Shown: positions 8,167-18,089, numbered from the stretch's first letter. The stretch: DNA of 42,210 nt from Saprospiraceae bacterium (GCA_021299835.1 JAJTER010000019.1:1-42210); one strand, 5' to 3'. The notes: generated by a model from the letters alone, not told the origin. Numbers and translations are program-made.

Positions 8167-8631
8167 TCACCCTAATTGCTCTAAGTCTAACAGGAATTTC
8201 TTTTTTTCCAGGCCATAGAAATATCCGTGAAGGTTGCCATTTTTTGCAATGCATCTATGACAGGGAACAATGATAGCGATGGGATTATTCCGATTGGCAT
8301 TTCCAGCGGCACGAAATGCTTTTTCACTTCCAGCCATAGAAGCTAACTCACTATAACTGACGGTTTCACCATAAGGAATACGTTGCAAAGATTCCCAAAC
8401 AGCTACTTGAAATGGGGAAGCATTTCCGTAAGAAATGGGTAAATCAAACTCCGTCCTCTTTTTATTAAAATATTGCTGCAGTTGATTAATGGTTTCTAAA
8501 GCGACCACATCATGAGAAGACATAAGGTCATTTTCATTTTTGGCATCAACTAATTTTACCGAAACCAACTTATTCTCATTGGTTATGATACGCAATAAAC
8601 CAAATGGAGAATCATAAATCAGACTATTCAA
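8167..8631 (-). CDS. ogt: methylated-DNA--protein-cysteine S-methyltransferase
   Basis: A suicide DNA repair protein that moves the methyl group from O6-methylguanine (and O4-methylthymine) to its own cysteine. The 154-residue sequence has the acceptor site IVPCHR with Cys124. Before it come the helix-turn-helix and arginine-finger region RAAGNANRNNP (107-117) and the PFQVAVWESLQRIPYGETVSY block (73-93). The length fits the Ogt type without the Ada regulatory domain. It lies six bases after the OmpA lipoprotein gene on the same strand, so the two may be cotranscribed. Confidence 0.93.
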   Translation of the reverse strand: MNSLIYDSPFGLLRIITNENKLVSVKLVDAKNENDLMSSHDVVALETINQLQQYFNKKRTEFDLPISYGNASPFQVAVWESLQRIPYGETVSYSELASMAGSEKAFRAAGNANRNNPIAIIVPCHRCIAKNGNLHGYFYGLEKKKFLLDLEQLG

Positions 8632-8637
8632 ACGATT

Positions 8638-9561
8638 TTAATTTTTACTTTCAGGCGAAGATAGCAGATTAAAAAACTGATCTAATTTAGGTGTAATAAT
8701 AATCTCAGTTCTTCGATTTGCCTGTCTTCCAGCCGCCGAGTCATTTTCTACCTTCGGAGAGAATTCACCTCTACCTCCAGCGGTCATTCTTTTTGGATCT
8801 ACCTGGTGTTTTTGTTGCAGAAAGCGCACAACGGAGGTAGCTCTGCGAACACTTAAGTCCCAGTTATCTATGGTACAGGAATTAGAAATGGATAAATTAT
8901 CGGTATGACCTTCAACTAAAATATCAATATCTTTATGGTCATTAACGACGGAGGCAACCTTTGCTAAAACACTTTGAGCTCTGTCGTTGATGTCATGACT
9001 TCCACTTCTGAAGAGTAGTTTATCAGAAATAGAGACATAAACAACCCCCTTTTTTACTTCAATGGTCAAATCCTGGTCATTTACATCAGATAAAGATCTT
9101 TTTAAGGTATTTACCAAAGAAAGACTTAAAGAGTCCTTTCTTTGCATCTGACCTGTAAGGTCTTGTATATATTTGCTCTGTTCGCTTATAGCCTGTAGCG
9201 ATTTATTGATACTTTCTGCCCCACTTTTACTAATTACGGAAAGATCGGAAAGTCGATCCAATAAACTGGCATTTGTACCTTTTAATAAAGCAATCTGGTC
9301 TTCTAGCAGACGAACCTGGTTTCTTTTATCAGTTAGTTCGCCATCTTTATTTTGCATTTCACGCAAACGGCTTTGTAATTCTGTTTCTTTTATCTGGAGT
9401 TGACTTTTCAGTTGGCTTAATTGAAACTGGCAATCTGCCAAATTCTGTTCAGCCGCTTTAACCAATGCCTGTTGTTCACCCTGAAAGGCTAAGTATTTCT
9501 TTTTTGTAACACAGGAAGATCCAATTAAGACAAGGGAAAGAAGAAAAAGATAGGGCTTCAT
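8638..9561 (-). CDS. OmpA-family lipoprotein with coiled coil
   Basis: This envelope protein probably links the outer membrane to peptidoglycan. From the ATG at 9561 it has a lipoprotein signal ending in LIGSSC. A long heptad-rich segment rich in Gln, Leu and Lys follows (roughly residues 20-130, probable coiled coil). A C-terminal OmpA domain includes the ILVEGHTDN motif, the SVRRATSVVRFL helix and GRQANRRTEI, which carry the diaminopimelate-binding Asp and Arg. The frame opens 15 codons earlier, but the lipobox argues for the internal ATG. It is 308 residues long and diverges from the DUF5916 gene. Confidence 0.85.
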   Translation of the reverse strand: MKPYLFLLSLVLIGSSCVTKKKYLAFQGEQQALVKAAEQNLADCQFQLSQLKSQLQIKETELQSRLREMQNKDGELTDKRNQVRLLEDQIALLKGTNASLLDRLSDLSVISKSGAESINKSLQAISEQSKYIQDLTGQMQRKDSLSLSLVNTLKRSLSDVNDQDLTIEVKKGVVYVSISDKLLFRSGSHDINDRAQSVLAKVASVVNDHKDIDILVEGHTDNLSISNSCTIDNWDLSVRRATSVVRFLQQKHQVDPKRMTAGGRGEFSPKVENDSAAGRQANRRTEIIITPKLDQFFNLLSSPESKN

Positions 9562-9701
9562 AAAAGGTATATTGAAAAAATGAAAAACAAGTAGAAAAAA
9601 TTTCACACTTTAAAAGTAACGAAAATTTATTAAAAAATTGTCTATTTTGGACTGCCAATTTTTATGGTAATAGCACCTGAACGAAATCTATTTTACTGAA
9701 A

Positions 9702-11903
9702 ATGCTCCAAAAACTTATCATTGGGCTAGTGGCTCTGTTTTCTCCATTTCTTGTAAATGCACAGGAAGTAAGTGAGTTTAAACTACAAAAAGTAACCTCT
9801 ACTATCAAAATCGATGGTCTTCCCGACGACGAAGCCTGGAAAAACATACCTGAAATTAAGGATTTTTGGCAATATTTTCCTACCGATACTTTACCTGCAC
9901 AGCAAGGCATTTCAGTGAAAATAGCGTATGATGACCAGCATATATATTTTCTCGCTGTCATGAAAAATAGAAAAATTGACAGAGGTTATATTACCCCTTC
10001 TCTAAGAAGGGATTATCGAGGAGAAGCAAATGATGGATTTACGGTTATCATCGACCCATTTCAGGATCAAACGAATGGTTTTCAATTTGGAGTGAACCCT
10101 TTTGGTGTACAAAGAGAGGGTTTAGTTTCAAATGGTGGCTCTGAAGGCACCGATTTGAGTTTGAGCTGGGATAATAAATGGTTTGCAGGAGCAAAACAAT
10201 TTGAAGGTTATTGGGTAGCAGAAGGTGCCATACCATTTAGCACACTCCGATTTAAACCGGGATCTAAGTACTGGAATTTTAAGTTTTACAGGATAGACAG
10301 CGAATCTTCAGAAAGGGTCGTTTATCCTAGACTGCCCCGACAGTTTCAGATATTAAATCTGGTGAGTATGTGCAGAGGCGTCTGGGACGAACCCTTATCG
10401 AAAAAAAATACTAATATTGCTATTATTCCATATACCTTAGCCAATTCACAAGTAAATAAAATTAATAATACGCCCGTTTCTAATAAGGTAAATATCGGTG
10501 GAGATGCTAAAATTAGTGTGGGCCCCGCTTTAAATTTAGATTTGACGGTAAATCCTGACTTTTCGCAGGTGGAAGTAGATGAACAGGTTACCAATCTGGA
10601 TAGATTTGAAATATTTTTTCCGGAAAGGAGGCAGTTCTTTTTAGAAAATGCCGATTTATTCGCCTCCTTCGGGCAGGAACGATTAAGACCCTTCTTTTCC
10701 AGAAGAATCGGTATTGCCAGAGACGAAGAAACGGGACAAAATATTCAAAATCCTATTTATTTCGGAGCCAGATTGAGCGGTAAACTGGATAATAACTGGA
10801 GGATTGGATTACTTAGCATGCAAACAGCAAGAGATTTATCCATTAATCAACCCTCTGTAAATTATAGTGTGGCTGCAGTGCAAAGAAAAATATTTAGCAG
10901 ATCTAACGTGGGTGTTATTTTTGTTAATAAAGAGCCTTTTTATGATGAAAATGTAATAGGGTTTAATAGAAAAAATTTTAATCGTGTGCTTGGGTTTGAC
11001 TATAATCTTGCCACAGCAGATAATAAATGGGCGGGAAAGGCTTTTTATCATTACTCTTTTGATGAGGAAAATAAAGGTAATTCCGGCGTCTTTGGTGGTG
11101 ATATTGCATATAATACTTATCATTGGGAGTTCTCCTTTACTGGCCAGTCGGTCGGTGAAAATTATAATCCGGAAGTAGGTTTTGCAAGGAGAACTAATTA
11201 TAAAAGGGTAGCATCCTCCCTTTGGTATAATTTTTATCCTACTGGTGGAATCCTAAATAAGCATGGTCCAGGTATTGATTTTGATCAACTTGGAAATGAA
11301 AAGTATGGTCTGACTGATTTTGATGTCAATCTGATGTATCGTATATTATTTAGGAATACAGCCAATTTAGAATTCAGGTTGAGAAGGGAGTTTGTGTATT
11401 TGTTTAGCCCTTTTAATCCAAGTGGCGGAGGTGGTCTAAGCCTGGAAGAGGGAAAAGGGTATGCCTACAATTTATTTATTTTACGTTATACATCCAATAC
11501 CAGAAAGAAGATTAACTATTATTTTAGCTCCAGGTCAGGGCAATATTTCAATGGGAACAGATGGAATCTGGATGGAGCTGTAAATTTGAGAATGCAACCT
11601 TATGCGCTTTTATCAATGGTGGGCAGCATCAATATACTGCGTTTTCCAGAGCCTTACAAAGATGCAAACCTATTTCTAATCGGCCCTAGGTTAGATATAA
11701 CTTTCACCAAAAACTTATTCTGGACTACGTTTATTCAGTATAACTCTCAAATTGAAAATTTGAATATAAATTCACGACTTCAATGGAGGTTTAAACCCGT
11801 TTCGGATGTATTTTTAGTGTATACAGATAATTATTATCCGGAATCATTTGATAATAAAAACAGAGCTATTGTGCTAAAAATTAATTATTGGCTAAATAAT
11901 TAA
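9702..11903 (+). CDS. CBM9-like / DUF5916 outer-membrane protein
   Basis: A 733-residue secreted protein of a family common in Bacteroidota. It begins with a clear signal peptide (residues 1-20, cut after VNA). Next comes a carbohydrate-binding-family-9-like beta-sandwich (about 25-215; IKIDGLPDDEAWKN, then IAYDDQHIYFLAV). The rest is a DUF5916 region (FEIFFPERRQFFLENADLF is the hallmark), rich in alternating hydrophobic strands and ending in an aromatic residue two or three positions from the end. That suggests an outer-membrane beta-barrel. The function of the family is not established, and the name membrane-associated hydrolase seen in databases is not supported by any active site I can see. 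Confidence 0.82.
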   Translation: MLQKLIIGLVALFSPFLVNAQEVSEFKLQKVTSTIKIDGLPDDEAWKNIPEIKDFWQYFPTDTLPAQQGISVKIAYDDQHIYFLAVMKNRKIDRGYITPSLRRDYRGEANDGFTVIIDPFQDQTNGFQFGVNPFGVQREGLVSNGGSEGTDLSLSWDNKWFAGAKQFEGYWVAEGAIPFSTLRFKPGSKYWNFKFYRIDSESSERVVYPRLPRQFQILNLVSMCRGVWDEPLSKKNTNIAIIPYTLANSQVNKINNTPVSNKVNIGGDAKISVGPALNLDLTVNPDFSQVEVDEQVTNLDRFEIFFPERRQFFLENADLFASFGQERLRPFFSRRIGIARDEETGQNIQNPIYFGARLSGKLDNNWRIGLLSMQTARDLSINQPSVNYSVAAVQRKIFSRSNVGVIFVNKEPFYDENVIGFNRKNFNRVLGFDYNLATADNKWAGKAFYHYSFDEENKGNSGVFGGDIAYNTYHWEFSFTGQSVGENYNPEVGFARRTNYKRVASSLWYNFYPTGGILNKHGPGIDFDQLGNEKYGLTDFDVNLMYRILFRNTANLEFRLRREFVYLFSPFNPSGGGGLSLEEGKGYAYNLFILRYTSNTRKKINYYFSSRSGQYFNGNRWNLDGAVNLRMQPYALLSMVGSINILRFPEPYKDANLFLIGPRLDITFTKNLFWTTFIQYNSQIENLNINSRLQWRFKPVSDVFLVYTDNYYPESFDNKNRAIVLKINYWLNN

Positions 11904-11904
11904 T

Positions 11905-13578
11905 TTAAGCTTTATCGAATTGTTTTATCCACAGGCAAACTTCCTCCCAGGTTAATTTCCATTGATCTTTTTTCATTGAGGGAGCGTACAAGACCATTTC
12001 AAAACGGTTCAGCAGTTGTCTTAATTGCTGAGTTAACGCTTGATTTGAAAGACCTGATTGTTCTAGTTTATCAATAATTTGTTCGTTGGAAAAATTTTCT
12101 TTTGGAATATCAAACTGGTGAAAAAGAAAAGTTCTTAAGGCAAAACTTAGTTCAATAAAACTATTTTCATAATCACCTTGATCTCCAAATATCTTTGCCT
12201 GCTGTAGATGGTCTGTGGTCACTTCAGAAGGGGACTTAACCTTTTTTCGCTGGCTGAGATATTTATATACATAGAAAAATGCGATACCCAGGAAAGGGAT
12301 GGTAAAGCCGGCTATCCATAAAATATTGGTAAAAATGGAAGGCGATTTGAAGTCTTCTGAAGTTAATGAAACAAATTGACCAGACTCTTCTTTTAGAGAA
12401 ATACTATTAGATTGACTGGCTGTTATTTTTATCAAAAAAGGATCTAATAATTTGGTTTCGTATTTACCTGTTAACGGATAAAAATAGGTAAAAGAGGGTT
12501 GAAAGGAGAATTCTCCTTCTTTTTGCGGTTGAATAACGTAGGTAAATGACTTCTGACTAAACTTTTTACCCTCATTTTCACCTCTTTCCTCTTCTTCAGA
12601 CTTGGTGTCATATAATTGAAAGGATGGCGGTAAGTTAAGATTTGGGCTTTTTATTCTTTTGGCATCGCCGTCGCCTAAAATGGTAATGGTTAAATAAAAA
12701 GTTTCATTCGTTGAGGCCGACGTTTTGTCTATGACAGACGACGCTGAAAAGTTGCCAATACCGCCATTAAAATTGGCCGGAACAGGTTTTGGTAGATCTT
12801 TTACGGTAACATTTAAGACATTACTTTCTACGTTTACGTATTTCACATCGCCGTTAAAAAAAAGGGAACTGGGTCTTTGAGGATCTTCTTCCAAAAGTCC
12901 TACTTGTAATACAAGAGGAGAAATACTTTGTTTTCCTGTTTGTTGTGGGAAAAGGGCAACGCTTCTTAATACTTTTGTATAATACGTTTTACCCTTTATA
13001 TTGGTGGTTTGCACCATATTATCCATTCTCTGAATATCTGCTGCATAAAAGCCTCCGTAATCACTTTCCTGAAGGATGCTATAATTTTGAATTTCTTTTC
13101 TGGTGTAGATTTTATAATCAAGTCGAACCTGTTGGCCCAGATAAATTGTATTTTGAGCAAGTTCAGCACGGATAAAAAAATCCTGGTCATTATTATTTTC
13201 CTGTTTTCCTTCAGATGTCACTAAAATGACCAGGGAATTACTTTTCAATGTTTTTCCCCGCACTTTAATTCTGGCGGGACGAATGGTTAGTTTTCCATTT
13301 CTCTTAGGCTGCAAGGTATAGGAAAAGCTCATTTCCCTTTGCATTTGACCATTTTGAATTACTGTACTAAGCCCTCTGTTGGGTCCGGAAAGGATATAAA
13401 AATCGTTTGAAAAGTCTGGTGAAATAAAATCTTCCCCTTCCCCATTTTTTAAGATAAAGGAGACTTCCACTAAATTTCCAGGTCGTACTTTCTCAGCATC
13501 GGCAACGGCAAAGAAGGATGTTTGACCGTAAAGGAAACTACTTACCAAAAGAATTAGACTACATAAAAATGGGCGCAT
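11905..13578 (-). CDS. batD: BatD-family aerotolerance protein
   Basis: BatD is a membrane-anchored protein of the Bat (Bacteroides aerotolerance) system, with mostly periplasmic beta-sandwich repeats. From the ATG at 13578 there is a signal peptide (MRPFLCSLILLVSSFLYGQ). The oxygen-tolerance/BatD region follows (VEVSFILKNGEGEDF, FSYTLQPKRNGKLTI, then STNETFYLTITILGDGDAKR). A transmembrane helix comes next (about residues 413-437), then a cytoplasmic C-terminal domain. The frame opens earlier, inside batBC, but the signal peptide and the one-base spacing to the batBC stop favour this start. It is the last gene of the moxR-bat operon. Confidence 0.85.
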   Translation of the reverse strand: MRPFLCSLILLVSSFLYGQTSFFAVADAEKVRPGNLVEVSFILKNGEGEDFISPDFSNDFYILSGPNRGLSTVIQNGQMQREMSFSYTLQPKRNGKLTIRPARIKVRGKTLKSNSLVILVTSEGKQENNNDQDFFIRAELAQNTIYLGQQVRLDYKIYTRKEIQNYSILQESDYGGFYAADIQRMDNMVQTTNIKGKTYYTKVLRSVALFPQQTGKQSISPLVLQVGLLEEDPQRPSSLFFNGDVKYVNVESNVLNVTVKDLPKPVPANFNGGIGNFSASSVIDKTSASTNETFYLTITILGDGDAKRIKSPNLNLPPSFQLYDTKSEEEERGENEGKKFSQKSFTYVIQPQKEGEFSFQPSFTYFYPLTGKYETKLLDPFLIKITASQSNSISLKEESGQFVSLTSEDFKSPSIFTNILWIAGFTIPFLGIAFFYVYKYLSQRKKVKSPSEVTTDHLQQAKIFGDQGDYENSFIELSFALRTFLFHQFDIPKENFSNEQIIDKLEQSGLSNQALTQQLRQLLNRFEMVLYAPSMKKDQWKLTWEEVCLWIKQFDKA

Positions 13579-13579
13579 T

Positions 13580-15226
13580 TTACCAATCTTTTTTGACTTG
13601 ACTATTTGTTTTTCCAGCTTGTCGAAGTTTTGATTGCACTTTTTTTTCTTCTTCATCCATAATATTTAGAAGAGCTTCCGCTTCTTCCTTTGATAATTTT
13701 CTTTGTGTATTTTCACCCTGCTCTTGTTGATTTTTATTTGGGTTACTATTTTTTTGATCTTGATCTTGCTTTTGCTGATCTTGTTTTTGTTTATTTTCCT
13801 GCTGCTGTTGCTGTTGTTCTTTCTGCTGCTGTTTTTTTAATGCAACGGATAGATTGTGCTGCGTTTCCTGATCTCCCGGTTTAATTCTAAGCGCTTGTTT
13901 ATAGGCATCAATGCTACCCTTAAAATTTCCTTTTTGGTAGAGTGCATTTCCTAAATTATAGTAAGCATTTGCTTTTTGTCCGGATGGATTTAATTTATCA
14001 ATAGATTGTTGATAATTATTGGCGGATTCTTCAAATCTTCCTTGATTATACACCGCATTTCCAAGGTTATACCAGGCTTTTGGCGTAGCCTTTTTCTCCA
14101 AAGCTTTTCTATAAGCTTCCTCTGCGGCGACTGTTTCTTTTTGTCTGTATAAACGATCCCCTTCTCTGAGGTCTTTATGGTCATTTTGGGAAAAAAGGGA
14201 GGTTGACAAAAGAGCTAAGACCATGGTAATGCTCATTTTTCTATAAGAAAGTAAAAATTCGAAGAGGAGGAAAAAACAGGCAATGGCCAGAAAAAGTTGA
14301 TAGAACGACCTATATTCTGAATAAACGCGTGTTTCTAAGCCTGTTTTTTCGAAACGGTTTAGATCTGACAGTAAACTATTCAACGTTGACGATTGATCCA
14401 TACTTAAGGCATAATAATTTCCCCGGGTAATCCTGGCTATGGTTTGTAAATTTTCTTCTTCCAGTTTAGAAATGACTGGATTACCATTTTCGTCTGTTTT
14501 AAATGAATTAAAGCCACTGGAATAATCAGGAATTTTTGCCCCTTCTGGCGTACCAATTCCGATAGTAAACGCAGAAATTCCTTTTTGAGCAGCTTGCCTT
14601 GCTGCGTCTTCTAAACCTGGTTCGTGGTTTTCCCCATCACTCAAAATAATCAACGCTTTGCCATTGGCCTTTTTATAGGAAAAGTAACGGAGTGCGACGG
14701 AAATAGCGGAAGAAAAATTGGTACCTTGATTACTTACGATGTCAGGAGAAAGCGTTTGAAGAAAAAGCAGGAGGGCTCTGTAATCTGTTGTTAAGGGCGT
14801 TTGAAGATAGGCATTGCCAGCAAAAACAATGAGACCGATTCTGTTTCCCGTCAAAGATCGGATAAGTTCCTCGGAAAGACGTTTTAGACGGTCGAGTCTA
14901 CTGGGAGGCATATCAGCCGCCATCATTGATTTTGAAATATCCAGCGCAAGAAAAACATCAAAACCATTGGTTTTTACAACCTCCGATTTGGTACCCATTT
15001 GAGGATTAGCCAAAGAAATGAGGACGAAAAATATCCCTAAAGTATAGAAGACTATCTTTCGTTTGTTTAACTTATTAATCGTAGGGCTGTCGTTTAATAA
15101 CAAAGAAGCATTGCCAATACGAGCTAACTCCTTTTTCTTTTTCCGTAAGACAAGGAAGTGAATAAGACCTAATATGGGCAAAATACAGAGGCCAAATAAA
15201 AAAGCAGGATGTTCGAATCTAAACAT
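13580..15226 (-). CDS. batB: BatB-BatC fusion: VWA domain plus TPR repeats
   Basis: A 548-residue membrane protein combining two Bat components. An N-terminal membrane segment precedes a von Willebrand A domain with the MIDAS motif DISKSMM (about residues 90-96) and later TDYRALLL and ILSDGE. A second transmembrane segment (about 300-320) ends BatB. After it come tetratricopeptide repeats (KAWYNLGNAVYNQGRFEESA and NAYYNLGNALYQKGNFKGSI) and a Gln/Lys-rich low-complexity tail, as in BatC. In Bacteroides these are separate genes. The start at MFRFEHP (15226) matches other BatB proteins; an ATG three codons earlier is possible. It lies directly after batA. Confidence 0.85.
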   Translation of the reverse strand: MFRFEHPAFLFGLCILPILGLIHFLVLRKKKKELARIGNASLLLNDSPTINKLNKRKIVFYTLGIFFVLISLANPQMGTKSEVVKTNGFDVFLALDISKSMMAADMPPSRLDRLKRLSEELIRSLTGNRIGLIVFAGNAYLQTPLTTDYRALLLFLQTLSPDIVSNQGTNFSSAISVALRYFSYKKANGKALIILSDGENHEPGLEDAARQAAQKGISAFTIGIGTPEGAKIPDYSSGFNSFKTDENGNPVISKLEEENLQTIARITRGNYYALSMDQSSTLNSLLSDLNRFEKTGLETRVYSEYRSFYQLFLAIACFFLLFEFLLSYRKMSITMVLALLSTSLFSQNDHKDLREGDRLYRQKETVAAEEAYRKALEKKATPKAWYNLGNAVYNQGRFEESANNYQQSIDKLNPSGQKANAYYNLGNALYQKGNFKGSIDAYKQALRIKPGDQETQHNLSVALKKQQQKEQQQQQQENKQKQDQQKQDQDQKNSNPNKNQQEQGENTQRKLSKEEAEALLNIMDEEEKKVQSKLRQAGKTNSQVKKDW

Positions 15227-15235
15227 AAAAAACAT

Positions 15236-16246
15236 TTATGGAGTACTTCGAAACACGGTTATTCTTAGCAATCTTTCCGTTATTAAAAGGAAGAGTGCAA
15301 AACCAGTAAACCAAAAATAAAGATCTTTAAATCTTTTAAATCGGGTTACTTCTAACGTAGTTTTCTCTAATTTATCAATTTCAGCGTAAATATTTTCCAG
15401 GGAACGTTCGTTGGTTGCCCTATAATATTTCCCACCGGTAAGCGTAGCCATTTCGCGCAATAAAGGTTCATCAATTTCAACTTGAGCCAAACCGAAAATA
15501 TATTCCCCATCACTTCTTCGGCTAACAGGCGTTAAAGCAGCGCCGGAAGTTCCCACGCCAATAGTATAAACTTTAACATTGTATTTAAGGGCAATTTCAG
15601 CGGCCGTTATAGGTTTCAAATAACCTGCATTATTGACGCCGTCGGTAAGTAATATAACCACTTTACTTTTGGCGTCACTGTCTTTAATCCTATTTACTGC
15701 CGTACCCAAACCCATGCCAATAGCTGTTCCGTCTTCTAAAAGACCACATTGCAAATTGGCTAAATATTCTTTTAAAATATCATGATCACTTGTTAGCGGA
15801 CACGGAGTAAAAGCTTCGCCTGAAAAACTTACCAGTCCAAGGCGATCATACTTTCTCTTGTCTATAAATTGGGCAGCTACCCGTTTACAAACCTCCAGGC
15901 GGTCAGGTTTAAAATCTTGGGCCAGCATACTACTTGAAAGATCCACTGTTAACATGATATCAATACCTTCCGCATTGACTTTTTCTTCTTGCAGTGCTAA
16001 TTGAGGTCTTGCCAGTGCCAAAATGAAAAAAAGAAAAGCCAGCAAGCGAAATATAATCAGATAAGGCAGTAGGGTAACCCGCCAGTTTTTTTTAAATTTT
16101 AATAGACTACTACTTTCAGGTAAATTAATAGTGTCTATTTTTTTTGTGTAATACTTCTTTAGGATAAAATAAATAAGTGGAATAAGAGCCCATAAGAGCA
16201 GATAGTATGGATTTCTAAACGATAATTCTTTGATTAGTTCAATCAT
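15236..16246 (-). CDS. batA: BatA: VWA-domain aerotolerance protein
   Basis: This inner-membrane protein with a von Willebrand A domain is thought to form a complex with BatB, driven by the MoxR ATPase. Two N-terminal hydrophobic helices (about residues 12-27 and 55-78) flank RNPYYLLLW. The MIDAS motif is DLSSSM, followed by TSDHDILKEYL and VVILLTDGVNNAGY. A C-terminal transmembrane helix (LYFWFTGFALFLLIT) ends the protein. Its 336 residues match BatA of Bacteroides, where Bat genes were linked to oxygen tolerance. The exact biochemical role remains unsettled. The gene lies 14 bases after its upstream neighbour. Confidence 0.88.
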   Translation of the reverse strand: MIELIKELSFRNPYYLLLWALIPLIYFILKKYYTKKIDTINLPESSSLLKFKKNWRVTLLPYLIIFRLLAFLFFILALARPQLALQEEKVNAEGIDIMLTVDLSSSMLAQDFKPDRLEVCKRVAAQFIDKRKYDRLGLVSFSGEAFTPCPLTSDHDILKEYLANLQCGLLEDGTAIGMGLGTAVNRIKDSDAKSKVVILLTDGVNNAGYLKPITAAEIALKYNVKVYTIGVGTSGAALTPVSRRSDGEYIFGLAQVEIDEPLLREMATLTGGKYYRATNERSLENIYAEIDKLEKTTLEVTRFKRFKDLYFWFTGFALFLLITERLLRITVFRSTP

Positions 16247-16260
16247 AATAATAAGGGTAA

Positions 16261-17208
16261 TTATTTATTTTCAGAGGTGATTGAACTTTCCTCTGACAGA
16301 AATTGGGTTAAAAATAGTTTCACCTCTTGAAACGCTTCTTCATGGAAAGAATAAGTAGGTTCATATTTTGCAAATTTTACTAAATCTACGGTTTTCATCC
16401 AGGCAATCATTTTTTCAGAGAGAAGAGATGATATGGGTAAATGCTGTATTTTTTCCAACACTTCAGCGGTGGGTAAATCCAATAAATTAACCTCAAATTG
16501 TTTCTCCAGGAATGCCCGAAAAATAACACCCAATTCATAATGATAATTGACAAAATCCTTCTGTTCAAGGAAATTTTGCTTAGACAACCAATCCATTTTT
16601 TCAAGCGCCTCTTTTACCGGGGAAACTATTTCAAGCGGAATTTCAGGGGTAGTAATCTTGATTTTCCTTCTTTTTCTAAGCCATAAAACAATTAAAAATA
16701 GTATAAAAAGTCCGCACAAAATATAGATTAACGGTAACCAATCTTGCCAGTTTTTATTTTCGTTCCAAATATCTCTTATTGGTTTTATTTCCGAGGAGTC
16801 TTTTTTCATTGGGAGAGGCAAGACCTTAATTTGAACACTATTCGACGAAATGGAGTCAAAAGATGTTTGGTTACCTGCTACGGGAAATCTAATAGGACCT
16901 AAAGTATATTGTCCTGGTTCAAATGAAGTTAATAGTAATTCGCGAATGAATTGTTGTTCACCGTTATCGAGTAAAATGGTATCAGTGGAGACCGTTTTTA
17001 ACAGTTCGAAAGGACTGTCACCTATCATTTGTTTAAACGAAGGAAAGGAAATATTTTCTTCCAACCCATAAGTTACACTGATTTTAACGGAAAGAGGGTC
17101 GCCAATAATTAATTGTTGCTTGTCTGTGGATATAGAAATCGTCTTTTGTGCATTCAGCGTAAAAGAGAAAAGGAAACCAATAAAATATGCAACTAGTCTG
17201 GTATTCAT
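16261..17208 (-). CDS. BatD-like membrane protein of the bat operon
   Basis: A 315-residue protein that regularly sits between the DUF58 and batA genes in Bacteroidota, without an agreed name. It has a signal peptide (MNTRLVAYFIGFLFSFTLNA). A periplasmic beta-sandwich resembling the N-terminal part of BatD follows (ISTDKQQLIIGDPLSVKISV). A transmembrane helix (LPLIYILCGLFILFLIVLWL, about 155-174) precedes a cytoplasmic helical tail with ALEKMDWLSKQ. The ATG at 17208 overlaps the stop of the DUF58 gene by one base; a TTG codon just before is less likely. It may position BatA/BatB, which is inference only. Confidence 0.7.
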   Translation of the reverse strand: MNTRLVAYFIGFLFSFTLNAQKTISISTDKQQLIIGDPLSVKISVTYGLEENISFPSFKQMIGDSPFELLKTVSTDTILLDNGEQQFIRELLLTSFEPGQYTLGPIRFPVAGNQTSFDSISSNSVQIKVLPLPMKKDSSEIKPIRDIWNENKNWQDWLPLIYILCGLFILFLIVLWLRKRRKIKITTPEIPLEIVSPVKEALEKMDWLSKQNFLEQKDFVNYHYELGVIFRAFLEKQFEVNLLDLPTAEVLEKIQHLPISSLLSEKMIAWMKTVDLVKFAKYEPTYSFHEEAFQEVKLFLTQFLSEESSITSENK

Positions 17209-18077
17209 CAAGAGGCTCTTTTTTTGAAAAACTGGAGGAGAGCAAGAACGTAGGAATCTTGAATACTCATATCTATGACGCCCGTTTTACTTTTTTTAAA
17301 ATGTCGGTAAAAAGCATCTTTATTTTTTCTGAAGGTGAGGGTATAGGAAGCCATAGCATCCCGGTCATGGGTGTCAATCCAACCTGTTTCACCTGTTTCA
17401 GGATCCCTTATTTGCAATAGTCCGACATCGGGGAGTTCAGCTTCACGAGGGTCGGAAACCCTGAATCCGATAATATCATGTTTTTTAGCGGCTATTTTCA
17501 AAGCAGTTTCATAATTGTCTGCTTGAAAATCACTTAAAATAAAGCAAATAGCCTTTTTCTTGAGAATATTGGTCAGATATTGAAGAGCGAGCGCTATATC
17601 AGTACCCGAAGTATCGGGTGTAAAATCCAATAACTCCCGAATAATTCTTAGCGTATGTTGTTTACCTTTTTTAGGGGGAATAAATTTTTCAATTTTGTCA
17701 GAAAAGAGAATAACCCCTACCTTGTCGTTATTTTGGCTGGCAGAAAAGGCAAGCATGGCACAAATTTCCGTAAAAACCTCTGATTTTCGCTGTAATTTAC
17801 TTCCAAAGGAGGAAGAACCACTAACATCCACTAAAATCATAATGGTAAGTTCCCTTTCTTCTTCAAATATTTTTACGAAAGGTTCATTGGCCCTTGCGGT
17901 AACATTCCAATCAATATTTCTAACATCGTCTCCATATTGGTAACTGCGAACTTCACTAAAAGACATACCTCTGCCTTTGAAGGCACTATGATATTCACCC
18001 GAGAAAATATTTTTGCTCAGTGATTTAATTTTCAATTCGATACGACGAACCTTTTTTAGTAATTCTGCAGTGTCCAT
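17208..18077 (-). CDS. DUF58 protein of the MoxR/Bat system
   Basis: A 289-residue cytoplasmic protein with the DUF58 signature FSEVRSYQYGDDVRNIDWN (about residues 41-59). It also has a degenerate von Willebrand A fold (IMILVDVSGSSSFGS keeps a DxSxS metal-site pattern). DUF58 genes almost always follow moxR and are thought to be clients or adaptors of the MoxR ATPase. It begins 12 bases after moxR and touches the next gene, so it belongs to the same transcript. Confidence 0.88.
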   Translation of the reverse strand: MDTAELLKKVRRIELKIKSLSKNIFSGEYHSAFKGRGMSFSEVRSYQYGDDVRNIDWNVTARANEPFVKIFEEERELTIMILVDVSGSSSFGSKLQRKSEVFTEICAMLAFSASQNNDKVGVILFSDKIEKFIPPKKGKQHTLRIIRELLDFTPDTSGTDIALALQYLTNILKKKAICFILSDFQADNYETALKIAAKKHDIIGFRVSDPREAELPDVGLLQIRDPETGETGWIDTHDRDAMASYTLTFRKNKDAFYRHFKKSKTGVIDMSIQDSYVLALLQFFKKRAS

Positions 18078-18089
18078 AGAAGGTATAAA

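Noticed and set aside
10836-11123. 95-codon minus-strand open frame inside the DUF5916 gene
   Set aside because: Its Ile/Lys-rich translation is the antisense of a well-conserved barrel gene, with no start context or family resemblance.
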